Shown here in pieces: positions 16,804 to 24,931 of a DNA stretch of 38,280 nucleotides. The stretch's first letter is position 1. Each line of letters starts with the position of its first letter. Under the pieces are notes generated by a model, which was not told where the DNA came from, searched no databases, and was given only the letters and a program-made list of their open reading frames with translations. Source of the stretch: Solirubrobacteraceae bacterium (GTDB lineage: Bacteria > Actinomycetota > Thermoleophilia > Solirubrobacterales > Solirubrobacteraceae); assembly GCA_030447785.1 (NCBI GenBank), contig JAUJOF010000001.1:41401-79680 (forward strand), read 5' to 3'. The translations under genes were made by a program, and so were the position numbers.

Positions 16804-17604
16804 CTACTCGAGGATCGCCGCGAGCGCTGCCCGATCCACCGTCAGCGGTATCGCCGGAGCGCCCTCCACCGACCCGACCGGCAGCATCAGCGCACGTCCG
16901 ATGAACCCCGTCGTCCGGTCGAGCGCTTCGCGGTAGCTGCGCTCCACCAGTCCCTCGTCGCGCAGCCTCCACAGGACCTCGGCGTGTGTCCAGGCCGCCT
17001 CCCTGGCCTGGATCACGTTCCACAGGACGATCGCGTCGTCGACGGGTCCGAAGCGGCGGTCCAGTTCCATGAGCGCGTCGCTGAGCAGCCAGACCTTGAT
17101 CTCGCGCTCCGTCGCCTCGATGAGCCCGTTGACCGCGATGTAGTCCTCGTACTCCGGAGAGCCGCGTTCCGGGCGCCGGCCGATCTCGGCGCACACCTGC
17201 TGCACGCCGAGGGCGAGATCGTGGTTGATGTGCGCGTTCATCCCCGCGAGGGCGAACTGCAGCGGCGCGACGTCGCGCCGGTGCCGCCGCTCGAAGAGCG
17301 GCTTCCAGGCATGGAACGCATACTCGCGAGGAAGGTCCGGCCCGGCTGGTGTCGCCGCATCGAGCGCTTCGAAGTAGTTGTTCGCGAAGACGACGTCCAG
17401 TCGCTCCAGAAACCCCTCCGACGCCTGGGCGTTGTCCTCGAGCCACCTGGCGACCCCTCGGGTGACGGCCAGGTACAGCCGGTTGAACCAGCGCACGCCG
17501 TCGTCTGGGGGCAACTGGGTCTCGAGGTCGGTGAGGCGCTCGATCACCTCGGCGATCGTCGACGACGATCCCTGCGGACGCGGGCCGATTGGATCTGGGC
17601 TCAC
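16804..17604 (-). CDS. DUF5995 family protein
   Basis: 266 aa. Matches my recollection of DUF5995: IAEVIERLTDLETQLPPDDGVRWFNRLYLAVT near the start, LDVVFANNYFEAL, AWKPLFERR, and the signature QFALAGMNAHINHDLALGV, then an EAAWTHAEVLWRLR segment. The His/Asn-rich central helix pattern suggests an all-alpha, possibly metal-binding fold; function is not established. Start is GTG at 17604, supported by AGAGGAGA about 7 nt upstream; the longer open frame upstream lies in the methyltransferase. It is 50 bp downstream of the methyltransferase and 77 bp upstream of the hydrogenase small subunit on the same strand, so co-transcription with the hydrogenase is likely. Confidence 0.82.
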   Translation of the reverse strand: MSPDPIGPRPQGSSSTIAEVIERLTDLETQLPPDDGVRWFNRLYLAVTRGVARWLEDNAQASEGFLERLDVVFANNYFEALDAATPAGPDLPREYAFHAWKPLFERRHRRDVAPLQFALAGMNAHINHDLALGVQQVCAEIGRRPERGSPEYEDYIAVNGLIEATEREIKVWLLSDALMELDRRFGPVDDAIVLWNVIQAREAAWTHAEVLWRLRDEGLVERSYREALDRTTGFIGRALMLPVGSVEGAPAIPLTVDRAALAAILE

Positions 17605-17654
17605 CGTGGTCTCCTCTGCGTGGGGGCGGGCAAGGTAGTGACGAGCCAGCTTTC

Positions 17655-18761
17655 TCAGGGAGTGAGCCGGTAGAAGCGATAGAAGTCGTTGGTGATCGGC
17701 AGGACCTCGAAGCCGCCGAATCCCGCCTCCTCGGCGTACCGGCGCACGGTCCCGGCGCGCATCACCGTGCCGGTCCCCGCGGCGCCTTCGCCGATCATGC
17801 CGACGGGCAGGCAGTGGAGGATGCTGAAGCCGTAGTAGAAGCGTTCGATCTCGTCCCCCGGAGGCGCGAACTCGTCGGGCACGCGTTCGTCGCCGACGAT
17901 CACCGAGCCTCCGTCGCCCAGCAGCTTGCGGCAAGCCTCGAGGACCCGGACCGGGTAGGACATGTCGTGCAGGGCCTCGTGGATGTAGACGAGGTCGTAG
18001 CGGCGGGCCAGCTCCTCGTCGGCGGCGTCGCGCTCGTGAAAGGCGACCCTGTCCTCGACCCCGCTGTCGGCCAGGTGCCGCTGCGCCGCTTCGATCGAGG
18101 CCGCGTCCATGTCGATCCCGTCGACATGGACTTTCGGATATCCGCGCGCCATCGCCAGGCTCGAGTGTCCCTCGCCGCAGGCGACATCGGCGACGCGCGC
18201 CGGAGGGTCGGCCAGCAGCCGCTCGTGGATCTCTGGGACCGCGCTGAGCCACTCGCTGGTCAGCAGCTTGTCGAACATCGGGCGGGTGAACCGGGCCTGG
18301 CCCTCGTGCAGGTCGGCGCCGTAGTCTGCGTACGGGACGCCGTCACCGCTGCGAAAGGCCTCCAGCACCGCGTCGATGGGCTTCGCGCACGCGGCCACCA
18401 GCTGGCCGATCGGCGCGATGCAGTTGAGGCTGGTGTCGTCGACCAGCGCCTCGTCGTGGCCGGGCGGCAGCGTGTACCTGCGCGCACCGACATCAACGCT
18501 CGCGTCCTCGACCTCGAGGATGCCGCTCGATGCCTGCTGCTCGAGCCATTCGCGCACGTAGCGCTCGCTCAGCCCTGCCGCGTCGGCGAGCTCTCCCGAG
18601 GTGGTCGGGCCCCGCTCAGCCAGGACCCGATAGAGCCCCAGCCGGTCTCCGACGTAGACGGCGAGCACATCCCAGCTTCCCACCGTCGCCAGGAACAGCC
18701 GCTCGACCAGCGCATCGCGTCGAGCAGCGGCAGCGTCGGGCGCGGAAGCGAAATCGCTCAT
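17655..18761 (-). CDS. Class I SAM-dependent methyltransferase with N-terminal winged helix
   Basis: 368 aa, similar in layout to the Rv2258c type: an N-terminal winged-helix/dimerisation region (about 20-90; TSGELADAAGLSERYVREWLE) and a Rossmann methyltransferase domain (about 170-330). Motif I is VADVACGEGHSSLAMA; the acidic end of beta-2 is VDGIDMD; motif post-I to IV contains YDLVYIHEALHDM. The substrate is unknown; relatives act on small molecules. The ATG at 18761 gives the usual N-terminus, with no strong ribosome-binding site. It heads the minus-strand run that goes on into DUF5995 and the hydrogenase. Confidence 0.85.
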   Translation of the reverse strand: MSDFASAPDAAAARRDALVERLFLATVGSWDVLAVYVGDRLGLYRVLAERGPTTSGELADAAGLSERYVREWLEQQASSGILEVEDASVDVGARRYTLPPGHDEALVDDTSLNCIAPIGQLVAACAKPIDAVLEAFRSGDGVPYADYGADLHEGQARFTRPMFDKLLTSEWLSAVPEIHERLLADPPARVADVACGEGHSSLAMARGYPKVHVDGIDMDAASIEAAQRHLADSGVEDRVAFHERDAADEELARRYDLVYIHEALHDMSYPVRVLEACRKLLGDGGSVIVGDERVPDEFAPPGDEIERFYYGFSILHCLPVGMIGEGAAGTGTVMRAGTVRRYAEEAGFGGFEVLPITNDFYRFYRLTP

Positions 18762-18848
18762 GTCCCGATGCTCTCACGGCCGAGCCGGCCACGCCAGCCG
18801 CCGCGGCGGTCTGACCCGCCTGACTTGACTGGCTGCTGCGACGCGCTG

Positions 18849-19117
18849 ATGCGCGCCAACGAGATACGGAAACTACGCACCTAGCTCAACGCGATCTCGA
18901 GGGCGGGCGCGCGTCGATCCGAAGGCTGATACTCGACCCGCCGCAGTACATCCAGACGGCGAAGGTCGTCGACCTGCTGCTCTCGATTCCAACCTACGGG
19001 CGCGTGAAGGTCCACGAGCTCCTCCAGCGCTGCGGGATTTCTCCGACCAAGACGATCGGCGGGCTCTCGCAGCACCAGCGGAACGTGCTGACGGCGGCCG
19101 TGGGCCTTTCCCCATAG
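18849..19117 (+). CDS. Actinobacterial IHF-like (mIHF/S13-like H2TH) DNA-binding protein, frameshifted
   Basis: Small gene of about 89 aa seen only by reading two frames. It starts MRANEIRKLRT at 18849 and hits TAG at 18882; one frame over, the sequence continues as LAQRDLEGGRASIRRLILDPP and runs to TAG at 19115-19117. A single missing base (for example C in ACC-TAG) joins them. Then come AKVVDLLLSIPTYGRVKVHE, CGISPTKTIGGLSQHQR and a short tail. The YGRVKV-(H/N)-x-LL and GLSxxQR elements match the helix-two-turn-helix region of mycobacterial IHF (VGKVRA, GLGxNQR). Such proteins bend DNA and compact the nucleoid. No clear ribosome-binding site. The gene is on the strand opposite to its neighbours. 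The rest of the spacer, 19118-19245, holds only a CCGCTCGAGCGG palindrome. Confidence 0.7.
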
Positions 19118-19245
19118 GCCCTATCCCCACTGCGGGCGCTGATCTTCCCATGGGCGGTTGACCGAGCCGGTCAGGCCATCGGCATCGGGTCTTTCGACTG
19201 TCCGGCTCGCCGCTCGAGCGGGGTCTGCGCGGTGGTGCCTGTTCG

Positions 19246-20301
19246 TTACTTGATGCCGACGACCATCGAGTCGGGGCCGACCAGGTGCTCGACGTAGGTC
19301 TCTTGGAAGCCGACCTGACCCATCCAGCCACGGCAGTCCGCGCCCGTGAAATCAAAGCCGCCCGGCGTCTCGATCAGCATGTTCAGGCTCATCAGCAGGC
19401 CGAAGGGGTTATGGCGTCGCTCGTCGTCGATGATCGACTCGTACACGATCAGCGCGCCACCGTCGGGCAGGGCATCGTGGGCTTTGCGCAGCAGAAGCAG
19501 CTTCTCGTCCATGTTCCAGTCGTGAAGGATGTGTCCCATGACGAGCACGTCCGCGGCTGGGAGCGGATCGACGAAGAAGTCACCGGCGTGGAAACGCAGG
19601 CGGTCCCCGAGGGCGAAGGATCCGACGTAGTTGTCGAACATGGGCTCGAGCGCCGGAAGGTCGAAGCCGCCGCCGCTGAGGTGGTCGTGGACGAGCGCGA
19701 TCTGGACCGGCACAGCACCTTCTGCGCAGCCGACGTCGATGACCGTCTGGTAGCGCTCCCACGGGAACTTCTCCGCCAGCGCCCGCGCTACGCCTGCGCT
19801 GATACCCGTCATCGCCTTGGCGAACTGGCGCAGGCGCGCGGGATCGGCGTACAGCGCGGCGAAGAAGTCACCGCCGCTCTTCGCCTCGTTCTGCGGCTCT
19901 CCCGTGCGCAGACCCTCGGTCAGAGAGCCCCAGAACGGGTAGAGGCGCGCATTGGCCATCTCCAGGAGTCCGCCGACGTACGCGGGCTTGGCACGATCCA
20001 GGAACAGGTCCGTCTCCGACGTGTTCGCATAGCGACCATTCTCGCCTTCCAGCATGCCAAGCGCCACGAGAGCATCGAGGAAGTCCCGCCACGAGCGTTC
20101 GTGAAGACCGAGTCGCTGACGCAGCGCCTCACCATCGGTCGGGCCGACGGCCGCGAGCTCCGAGAAGACGCCAAGCTCGACCGCGCTCAGCAGCGTCTTC
20201 GACGCCCAAAAACCCATACCGAGCTGCAAGATCCCCTCCGGCGTCGGTCCTGCGCCGGCCTCGTTCGCTCTCGCCGCTCCCGTGGCGTTCGGATCAGCCA
20301 T
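19246..20301 (-). CDS. O-methyltransferase (acetylserotonin/hydroxyneurosporene type)
   Basis: 351 aa with an N-terminal dimerisation winged helix (about 20-100: [20 protein letters not shown], then a [14 protein letters not shown]) and a C-terminal SAM domain. Motif I is [18 protein letters not shown]; the motif [12 protein letters not shown] carries the His-Asp pair typical of the catalytic base region in Methyltransf_2 proteins; [13 protein letters not shown] follows. Such enzymes methylate hydroxyls on phenolic, polyketide or carotenoid substrates; the substrate here is unknown. The start is well supported: GGGAGG lies 5 nt before the ATG and a good promoter lies about 55 bp upstream. No biosynthetic cluster surrounds it. 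Confidence 0.86.
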   Translation of the reverse strand: MADPNATGAARANEAGAGPTPEGILQLGMGFWASKTLLSAVELGVFSELAAVGPTDGEALRQRLGLHERSWRDFLDALVALGMLEGENGRYANTSETDLFLDRAKPAYVGGLLEMANARLYPFWGSLTEGLRTGEPQNEAKSGGDFFAALYADPARLRQFAKAMTGISAGVARALAEKFPWERYQTVIDVGCAEGAVPVQIALVHDHLSGGGFDLPALEPMFDNYVGSFALGDRLRFHAGDFFVDPLPAADVLVMGHILHDWNMDEKLLLLRKAHDALPDGGALIVYESIIDDERRHNPFGLLMSLNMLIETPGGFDFTGADCRGWMGQVGFQETYVEHLVGPDSMVVGIK

Positions 20302-20356
20302 TCTTCCTCCCTGAAGTCATCGCCGGACCTCCAAGCCGGCCGCGGCATTCTGGGAC

Positions 20357-20386
20357 AACCTAGCCCCGGGTCGTCGACCCAGTCAA
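20357..20386 (-). promoter_or_regulatory. Sigma70-type promoter of the O-methyltransferase gene
   Basis: On the minus strand TTGACT (20386-20381) and TAGGTT (20362-20357) are separated by 18 nt, with the -10 about 55 nt upstream of the ATG. This is the best housekeeping-type promoter match in the window. The rest of the spacer up to the tRNA (20387-20579) holds a direct repeat GCAAAACCG near 20424 and 20449 and no gene. Confidence 0.65.
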
Positions 20387-20579
20387 CCCGCGCGGTCCCT
20401 CCGTCGTCATCGGACCGCGCCGCCGCAAAACCGCGAGTCTGGATTGCAAAACCGTGTTCGGGGGATCCGGGTGCCTGCGCAAGGCGCGGTGTCTTGCACC
20501 GCTGTTCACGCCCCCGACTGCTCCGGCGCACCGGCCCTTCGCGCGCAGAAAGCCTCGCAAGGACAGGGCTTACCACCCA

Positions 20580-20652
20580 TGGCGAGACCCGGACTCGAAC
20601 CGGGGACACCACGATTTTCAGTCGTGTGCTCTACCAACTGAGCTATCTCGCC
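20580..20652 (-). tRNA. tRNA-Phe (GAA anticodon)
   Basis: 73-nt cloverleaf on the minus strand: acceptor GGCGAGA / TCTCGCC with discriminator A, D-arm TAGCTCAGTTGGTAGAGC, anticodon stem CACGA/TCGTG with loop CTGAAAA (anticodon GAA), and T-arm GGTTCGAGTCC. The 3' CCA is not encoded (TGG follows). A TACGAT box (20664-20669) 11 nt upstream may be its -10. Confidence 0.95.
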
Positions 20653-20691
20653 GCAGGCGAGCGATCGTAGCGGCTGGGCGGGGCCACTCGG

Positions 20692-21651
20692 CTACGCGCG
20701 GCGGCCCTGTTCCCATGCGCGCAGGATCGGCCCAGGGTCGATCGGTTGGCTTCCGGGCGTGCGCCAGCCGGGGGTCCAGATCTCGAAGTGCAGGTGAGGC
20801 CCGGAGGAGCGTCCGGTGGAGCCGACCCCGCAGAGGCGGGCGGCGCGCGCTACGCGCTGGCCGGCCTGTACGGCGGTCGACCCCCGCACGCAGTGGGCGA
20901 AGAAGTAGGAGCGCCCGTCGCTGCCGTCGAGCACGACGTACTCACCGGCGCCGGCCTCCTGGTAGGCGGTCTGGCGCACGGTGCCGGCGATCGGGGCGAC
21001 GACGGGCGTGCCCTCGGCGGCGCCGAGGTCCTGGCCCTGGTGGCTGTAGGTGCCCCGGTCGGCGCCGAAGCCCCCGCCCGGGCCGGCGAAGGTGTAGGCG
21101 CCGGCGATCGGAAGGCGTAGGGTCCGCGGCCCGGGAGGGCGCGGGCGCCCGCGGCTCGCCCGGGCGGGGGCGCGCACCACCAGCGTGGTCTTGCCCGAGC
21201 GCGCGGCGCGTGCGGCGCAGCACGCGCCCGCGCGGATCCTTGACGTGCAGACGCACGGTGTAGATGCCCGGCGCCAGCTCGGTGGCCCGGGGGAGGCGGC
21301 GGATCACGCGCTCGCCGGTGCGCACCCGGCCGAGGTTCACCCGCGCTGCAGCGTCGTCGTCGCTCCCACGCTCGAGGATCACCAGGCGGGCGCTCACGGC
21401 GGACGCGCTGGCGTGGTCGACGCGCATGTGCACGCGCGGGAGGGTGGGCGCGGTGACGCGACCAGGCGTGGCGCGCAGTTCGCGCGCCACGGGGCGCCCG
21501 CGTAGGTGGTCGGGCGAGGCGCCGCCGGTGCGCACCTGCGCGGCCTGCGAGCGGGAGGGCTCGCACCGCCGGTCTCGGCGGCCCAGGCGGCGGCGGGCGC
21601 GGTCAGCGCGGCCGTCGTCGCCGCGGCCGCGAGCACTCGAAGGACGTGCAC
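20692..21651 (-). CDS. Secreted M23 (LytM-like) metallopeptidase, frameshifted
   Basis: About 320 aa after repair of two breaks. Signal peptide: MHVLRVLAAAATTAALTAP with an A-x-A-like cleavage region (AWAAE), beginning at GTG 21651. Near 21561 one missing G moves to a frame with TLPRVHMRVDHASASAVSAR, a beta-rich Ig-like or linker domain. Near 21199 a second break (two bases missing or one extra) moves to SGKTTLVVRAP and the peptidase domain. Zinc ligands: YSHQGQDLG (H, D), FFAHC and GPHLHFEIW (HxH). LAG-type substrates are peptidoglycan cross-bridges, so a cell-wall hydrolase is likely; inactive LytM domains usually lose these ligands, and here they are all kept. The stop is about 40 bp upstream of tRNA-Phe on the same strand. 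Confidence 0.82.
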
Positions 21652-21707
21652 GGGCGAATGATCGGCGCAAGACGTGAAGGAGATGACGCCTGCAACGCGA
21701 ATCCCAC

Positions 21708-23987
21708 CTAGTTGTTGCGGGTCAGCATGCGTTCGAGCACCTCTCGCGCGCCCGCCTTGTGCAAGGGCTCGTTGAGGTTGCCGCACTTGGGCGACTGGAC
21801 GCAGGAGGGGCACCCGCTCGCGCACGGGCACTCGGCGATGAGCCGGCGCGCGTCGGCCACGAGCGTCTCGAAGGCGCGAAAGCCGATGCGGGTGATGCCC
21901 ACGCCGCCGGGGTGGCCGTCGTAGATGAAGATCGTCGGGCCCAGCGTCTGGCCGTGGGCGTTGGTGGACAGCCCGCCGATGTCCCAGCGGTCGCACATGG
22001 CGATCAGGGGCAGCACCGCGATCTGGGTACTCCATGGCGTGCAGGGCGCCCAGCAGGGCCCTCGCGGGGAGGTCGGCCACCAGCTCGCCGGGCTCGAACC
22101 ACAGCGCCTGGGTGGTGAACACGGTGGGCGGCAGGTCGAGCGCCTGCAGGTCGAGCACCTCGTGGTCGGGCAGGCGCTTGCGCTGGAAGGCCAGCACCTG
22201 CTCCCCGGTCACCTCGACGCGCCCGAAGGAGAGCTGCACGCCCATGGTCGAGCGGCGGTCCAAGAGGCGCTCGACCCACGTCCCGGTCTCCTGCTTGGGC
22301 TGGGTGTACCAGTCGCCGGCGAAGCCCTCGACCAGCGCGCGGCCGCCCTCGAGGTCGAGTTCGCGCACCTGGTAGGCGCGCCCCAGGTGCAGATAGGCGG
22401 CGCCGTCGTGCACGGTCGAGCAGGCGCGGGCGGCCTCCACGGTGCCCAGCATCTCGCCCGAGCCGACGTCCACCACCACCACGCGGTCGGCCGAGGCCGA
22501 GCGCAGCGACACGCGCGCGGCCGGGTAGTCCTCGGGCCGGCGCAGCACGAAGCGCCCGCGCGTCTCGCGCAGGTGGCCCGCCGCCACCAGGGCCTCGGCG
22601 TGCGCGCGCCAGCGCGGGCGAGGAACTCGGCGTCGGCCTCCTCCAGCGGGCCCTCGTGCGCGGCGCACACCAGGTGGCCGAGGTGGATCGGCTCGTTCTC
22701 GGGGTCGAGGATCGCCGCCTCCACCGGGCGGTCGAGGAACTCGTCGGGATGGCGGCAGAAGAACTGGTCCAGCGCGTCCTCGCCGGCGACGTAGACGGCC
22801 AGGCCGCGCCCGCGCCGCCCCGCGCGCCCCCACATCTGGCGCAGCGAGGCCACCGTGCCCGGGAAGGTCACGCACACCGCGGCATCCAGCGCACCGACGT
22901 CGATGCCCAGCTCCAGCGCGTCGGTGGTGACCACCGCGCGCAGCTGGCCTGAGGTCAGCCGGGCCTCGATGTCGCGCCGCTGCTGGGGCGTGTAGCCCGC
23001 GCGATAGGGCGCGACGGCGTCGGCCAGCTCGGGCTCGCTGTCCTCCAGCGCCATGGACACCATGCGCGCCACCAGCTCCACCCCGCGGCGCGACTTCATG
23101 AAGCAGATGGTGCGCGCGCCGCGGCGCACCAGCTCGGTCACCAGGCCGGCGGCCTCCCCCAGCGGCGAGGCGCGCCGCCCCAGCGCCTCGTCGACCAGGG
23201 GCGGGTTCCACATGGCGATGTGGCGCCCGGCGCGCGGGGCGCCGTCGCGCTCGATCAGCGCCACGTCGTCCACGCCGGTCAGGCGCTGCGCGAGCTCCAC
23301 GGGATTGGCCACCGTCGCGCTGGCCAGCAGCACCCGCGGCTCGGTGCCATACGCGGCGGCGATGCGCCGCAGGCGGCGCAGGACGTTGGCCACGTGGGAG
23401 CCGAACACGCCGCGGTAGACGTGCGCCTCGTCGACGACCACCACCGCGAGGTTGGCGAACAGGTCGCCCCACGCGGCGTGGTGGGGCAGGATGCCGACGT
23501 GCAGCATGTCCGGGTTGGTCAGCACCACGTTGGCCTTGCGCCGGATCGCCGTGCGCTGGTCGCGCGGCGTGTCGCCGTCGTAGATGGCCGGGCGGATCTG
23601 GCGGGCCAGCCCGAGCGCGTTGATGGCCCGTGCCTGGTCCTGGGCCAGCGCCTTGGTGGGGTACAGGTACAGCGCGCGCGCGCGCGGGTCGCGCAGCAGC
23701 GTGTCCAGCGTGGGCAGGTTGAAGCACAGCGACTTGCCGCTCGCCGTGCCGGTGGTCACCACGAACGGTCCCTCCGCGGCGCGTTCGTAGGCCTCGGCCT
23801 GGTGGGCGTAGAGCGTGTGCACGCCGCTGTGGCCCAGCGCGGCGGCCAGGTCGGGGTGCAGATCCGCGGGGAGGTCGGCCCGCCGCGCGTCACGCGCGCC
23901 CTCGAAGGCCTCGCGCACCAGCCGCTCGTCCGCACGGCCGGCCTCCAGCAGGCCGCTCCAGGGCTCGAGCTCGCGGGTGATCGCCAT
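21708..23987 (-). CDS. MrfA/YprA-like DEAD/DEAH helicase with C-terminal Zn (DUF1998) domain, frameshifted
   Basis: About 760 aa after repair. Helicase lobe 1: TLYAHQAEAYE (Q-like), GTASGKSLCF (Walker A), YLYPTKALAQDQ (Ia), VVVDEAHVYRG (DEAH box), LLASATVANP (III). Lobe 2: CFMKSRRGVE (IV), VVTTDALELGIDVG (V), MWGRAGRRGRG (VI). The frame breaks near 22615 (one base missing) after EEADAEFLA and resumes as RWRAHAEALVAAGHL; it breaks again near 22029 and resumes as TQIAVLPLIAMCDRWDIGG. The C-terminus has the four-Cys motif CPCASGCPSCVQSPKCGN, the mark of the MrfA family, 3'-5' helicases for repair of mitomycin-type adducts. The ATG before AITRELEPW gives a normal N-terminus. Divergent from the HAD gene, with 58-70 bp between. 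Confidence 0.85.
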
Positions 23988-24057
23988 CGCCGGCCCACGG
24001 TAGGGATCGCCCGCGAGCCTGTGCTGCCCCGACGTCCCATCTAGCGTGCGCGGCGCG

Positions 24058-24891
24058 ATGCCCCCGCCTCTGCGCGCCCTCTACGTCGACCTCGACGCCA
24101 CGCTGCTGGGCGCGGGCGCCTCGCTGGTCCACGACGGGGACGGCGCGCCCAGCACGCAGGGCGTGCGCGCGATCGAGGCGTGCCTGCGCGCCGGGGTGGA
24201 GGTCGTGCCGGTCACCGGACGCCGCCGGGCCGAGGCTCGGGAGGCCGCCCGACTGCTGGGCGTGCGCGCCTACGTCTTCGAGGCGGGCGCGGCGGTGGTG
24301 CTCGACGGCGAGGAGCACTGGCTCACCGGTCCCTTCCTCCCGGGCGAGCGCACCGTCCACGAGCAGATCGCCGCCACCGGCGCGCTGGGGCTGCTGCTCG
24401 ACCGCTACGCGGGCCGGCTGGAGGAGCACGAACCCTGGCACCGCGGCCGCGAGGTCTCTCACGTGCTGCGCGGTCTGGTCGACACCGCCGAGGCCGCCCA
24501 GCTGCTGGCCGAGCACGGCCATGGCACGGTCCGCCTGCTGGACAACGGGCCGGCCTCGCGCTGGTCGCCCGACCTCGACGGCCTGGAGCGCGTGCGCGTC
24601 TACCACCTGCTTCCCGCGGGGGCCTCCAAGGCGCAGGGGGTGGCCTTCCACCGCCGCGCCCGCGCGCTGGCCCGCGAGGAGGCCATCGCGGTGGGCGACT
24701 CACCCGAGGACCTGGCCTGCGCGGGCCAGGTCGCCACGCAGTGGATCGTCGCCAACGGACCCGAGCGCGACCCGCGGATGCGCGAGCTGATCCCCGCGCA
24801 GCCCAACGTGCGCGTGACGGGGGCCGGCCACGGCCCCGGGGTGTACGAGGCGGTCGTGACCGAGCTGGCCGAGCGGCGGGGCGGCGGATGA
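24058..24891 (+). CDS. HAD-superfamily IIB phosphatase
   Basis: 277 aa from the ATG at 24058 (a GTG at 24046 would add four residues). Core HAD motifs: DLDATLL (nucleophile and acid/base Asp, 10-16; Ala at the second position after the first Asp is ordinary for this branch), VPVTGRRR (motif II, Thr), GASKAQGV (motif III Lys) and GDSPEDLACA (motif IV Asp pair). A C2B-type cap lies between II and III. Relatives include Cof-like sugar phosphatases and mannosyl-3-phosphoglycerate or sucrose-phosphate phosphatases; the exact substrate cannot be read. Convergent with gpsA across a strong hairpin. Confidence 0.83.
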   Translation: MPPPLRALYVDLDATLLGAGASLVHDGDGAPSTQGVRAIEACLRAGVEVVPVTGRRRAEAREAARLLGVRAYVFEAGAAVVLDGEEHWLTGPFLPGERTVHEQIAATGALGLLLDRYAGRLEEHEPWHRGREVSHVLRGLVDTAEAAQLLAEHGHGTVRLLDNGPASRWSPDLDGLERVRVYHLLPAGASKAQGVAFHRRARALAREEAIAVGDSPEDLACAGQVATQWIVANGPERDPRMRELIPAQPNVRVTGAGHGPGVYEAVVTELAERRGGG

Positions 24892-24904
24892 GCGTCGACA
24901 CCGG

Positions 24905-24931
24905 CCGGCTTGAGACAGGCTCTCAGGCCGG
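24905..24931. terminator. Bidirectional hairpin terminator between HAD gene and gpsA
   Basis: CCGGC-t-TGAGA (24905-24915), 5-nt loop, TCTCA-g-GCCGG (24921-24931): 10 paired bases with one internal mismatch. The gpsA stop codon (24923-24925) is inside the stem, the same arrangement as at 2214-2244. Confidence 0.75.

Noticed and set aside
21394..23727. 777-codon open frame opposing the helicase reading
   Set aside because: It covers the correct helicase reading only between the two indels; elsewhere it is low-complexity. It is not an independent gene.
24046..24057. Upstream GTG as start of the HAD phosphatase
   Set aside because: Adds only four residues and has no better ribosome-binding site; the ATG is preferred, though the difference is small.
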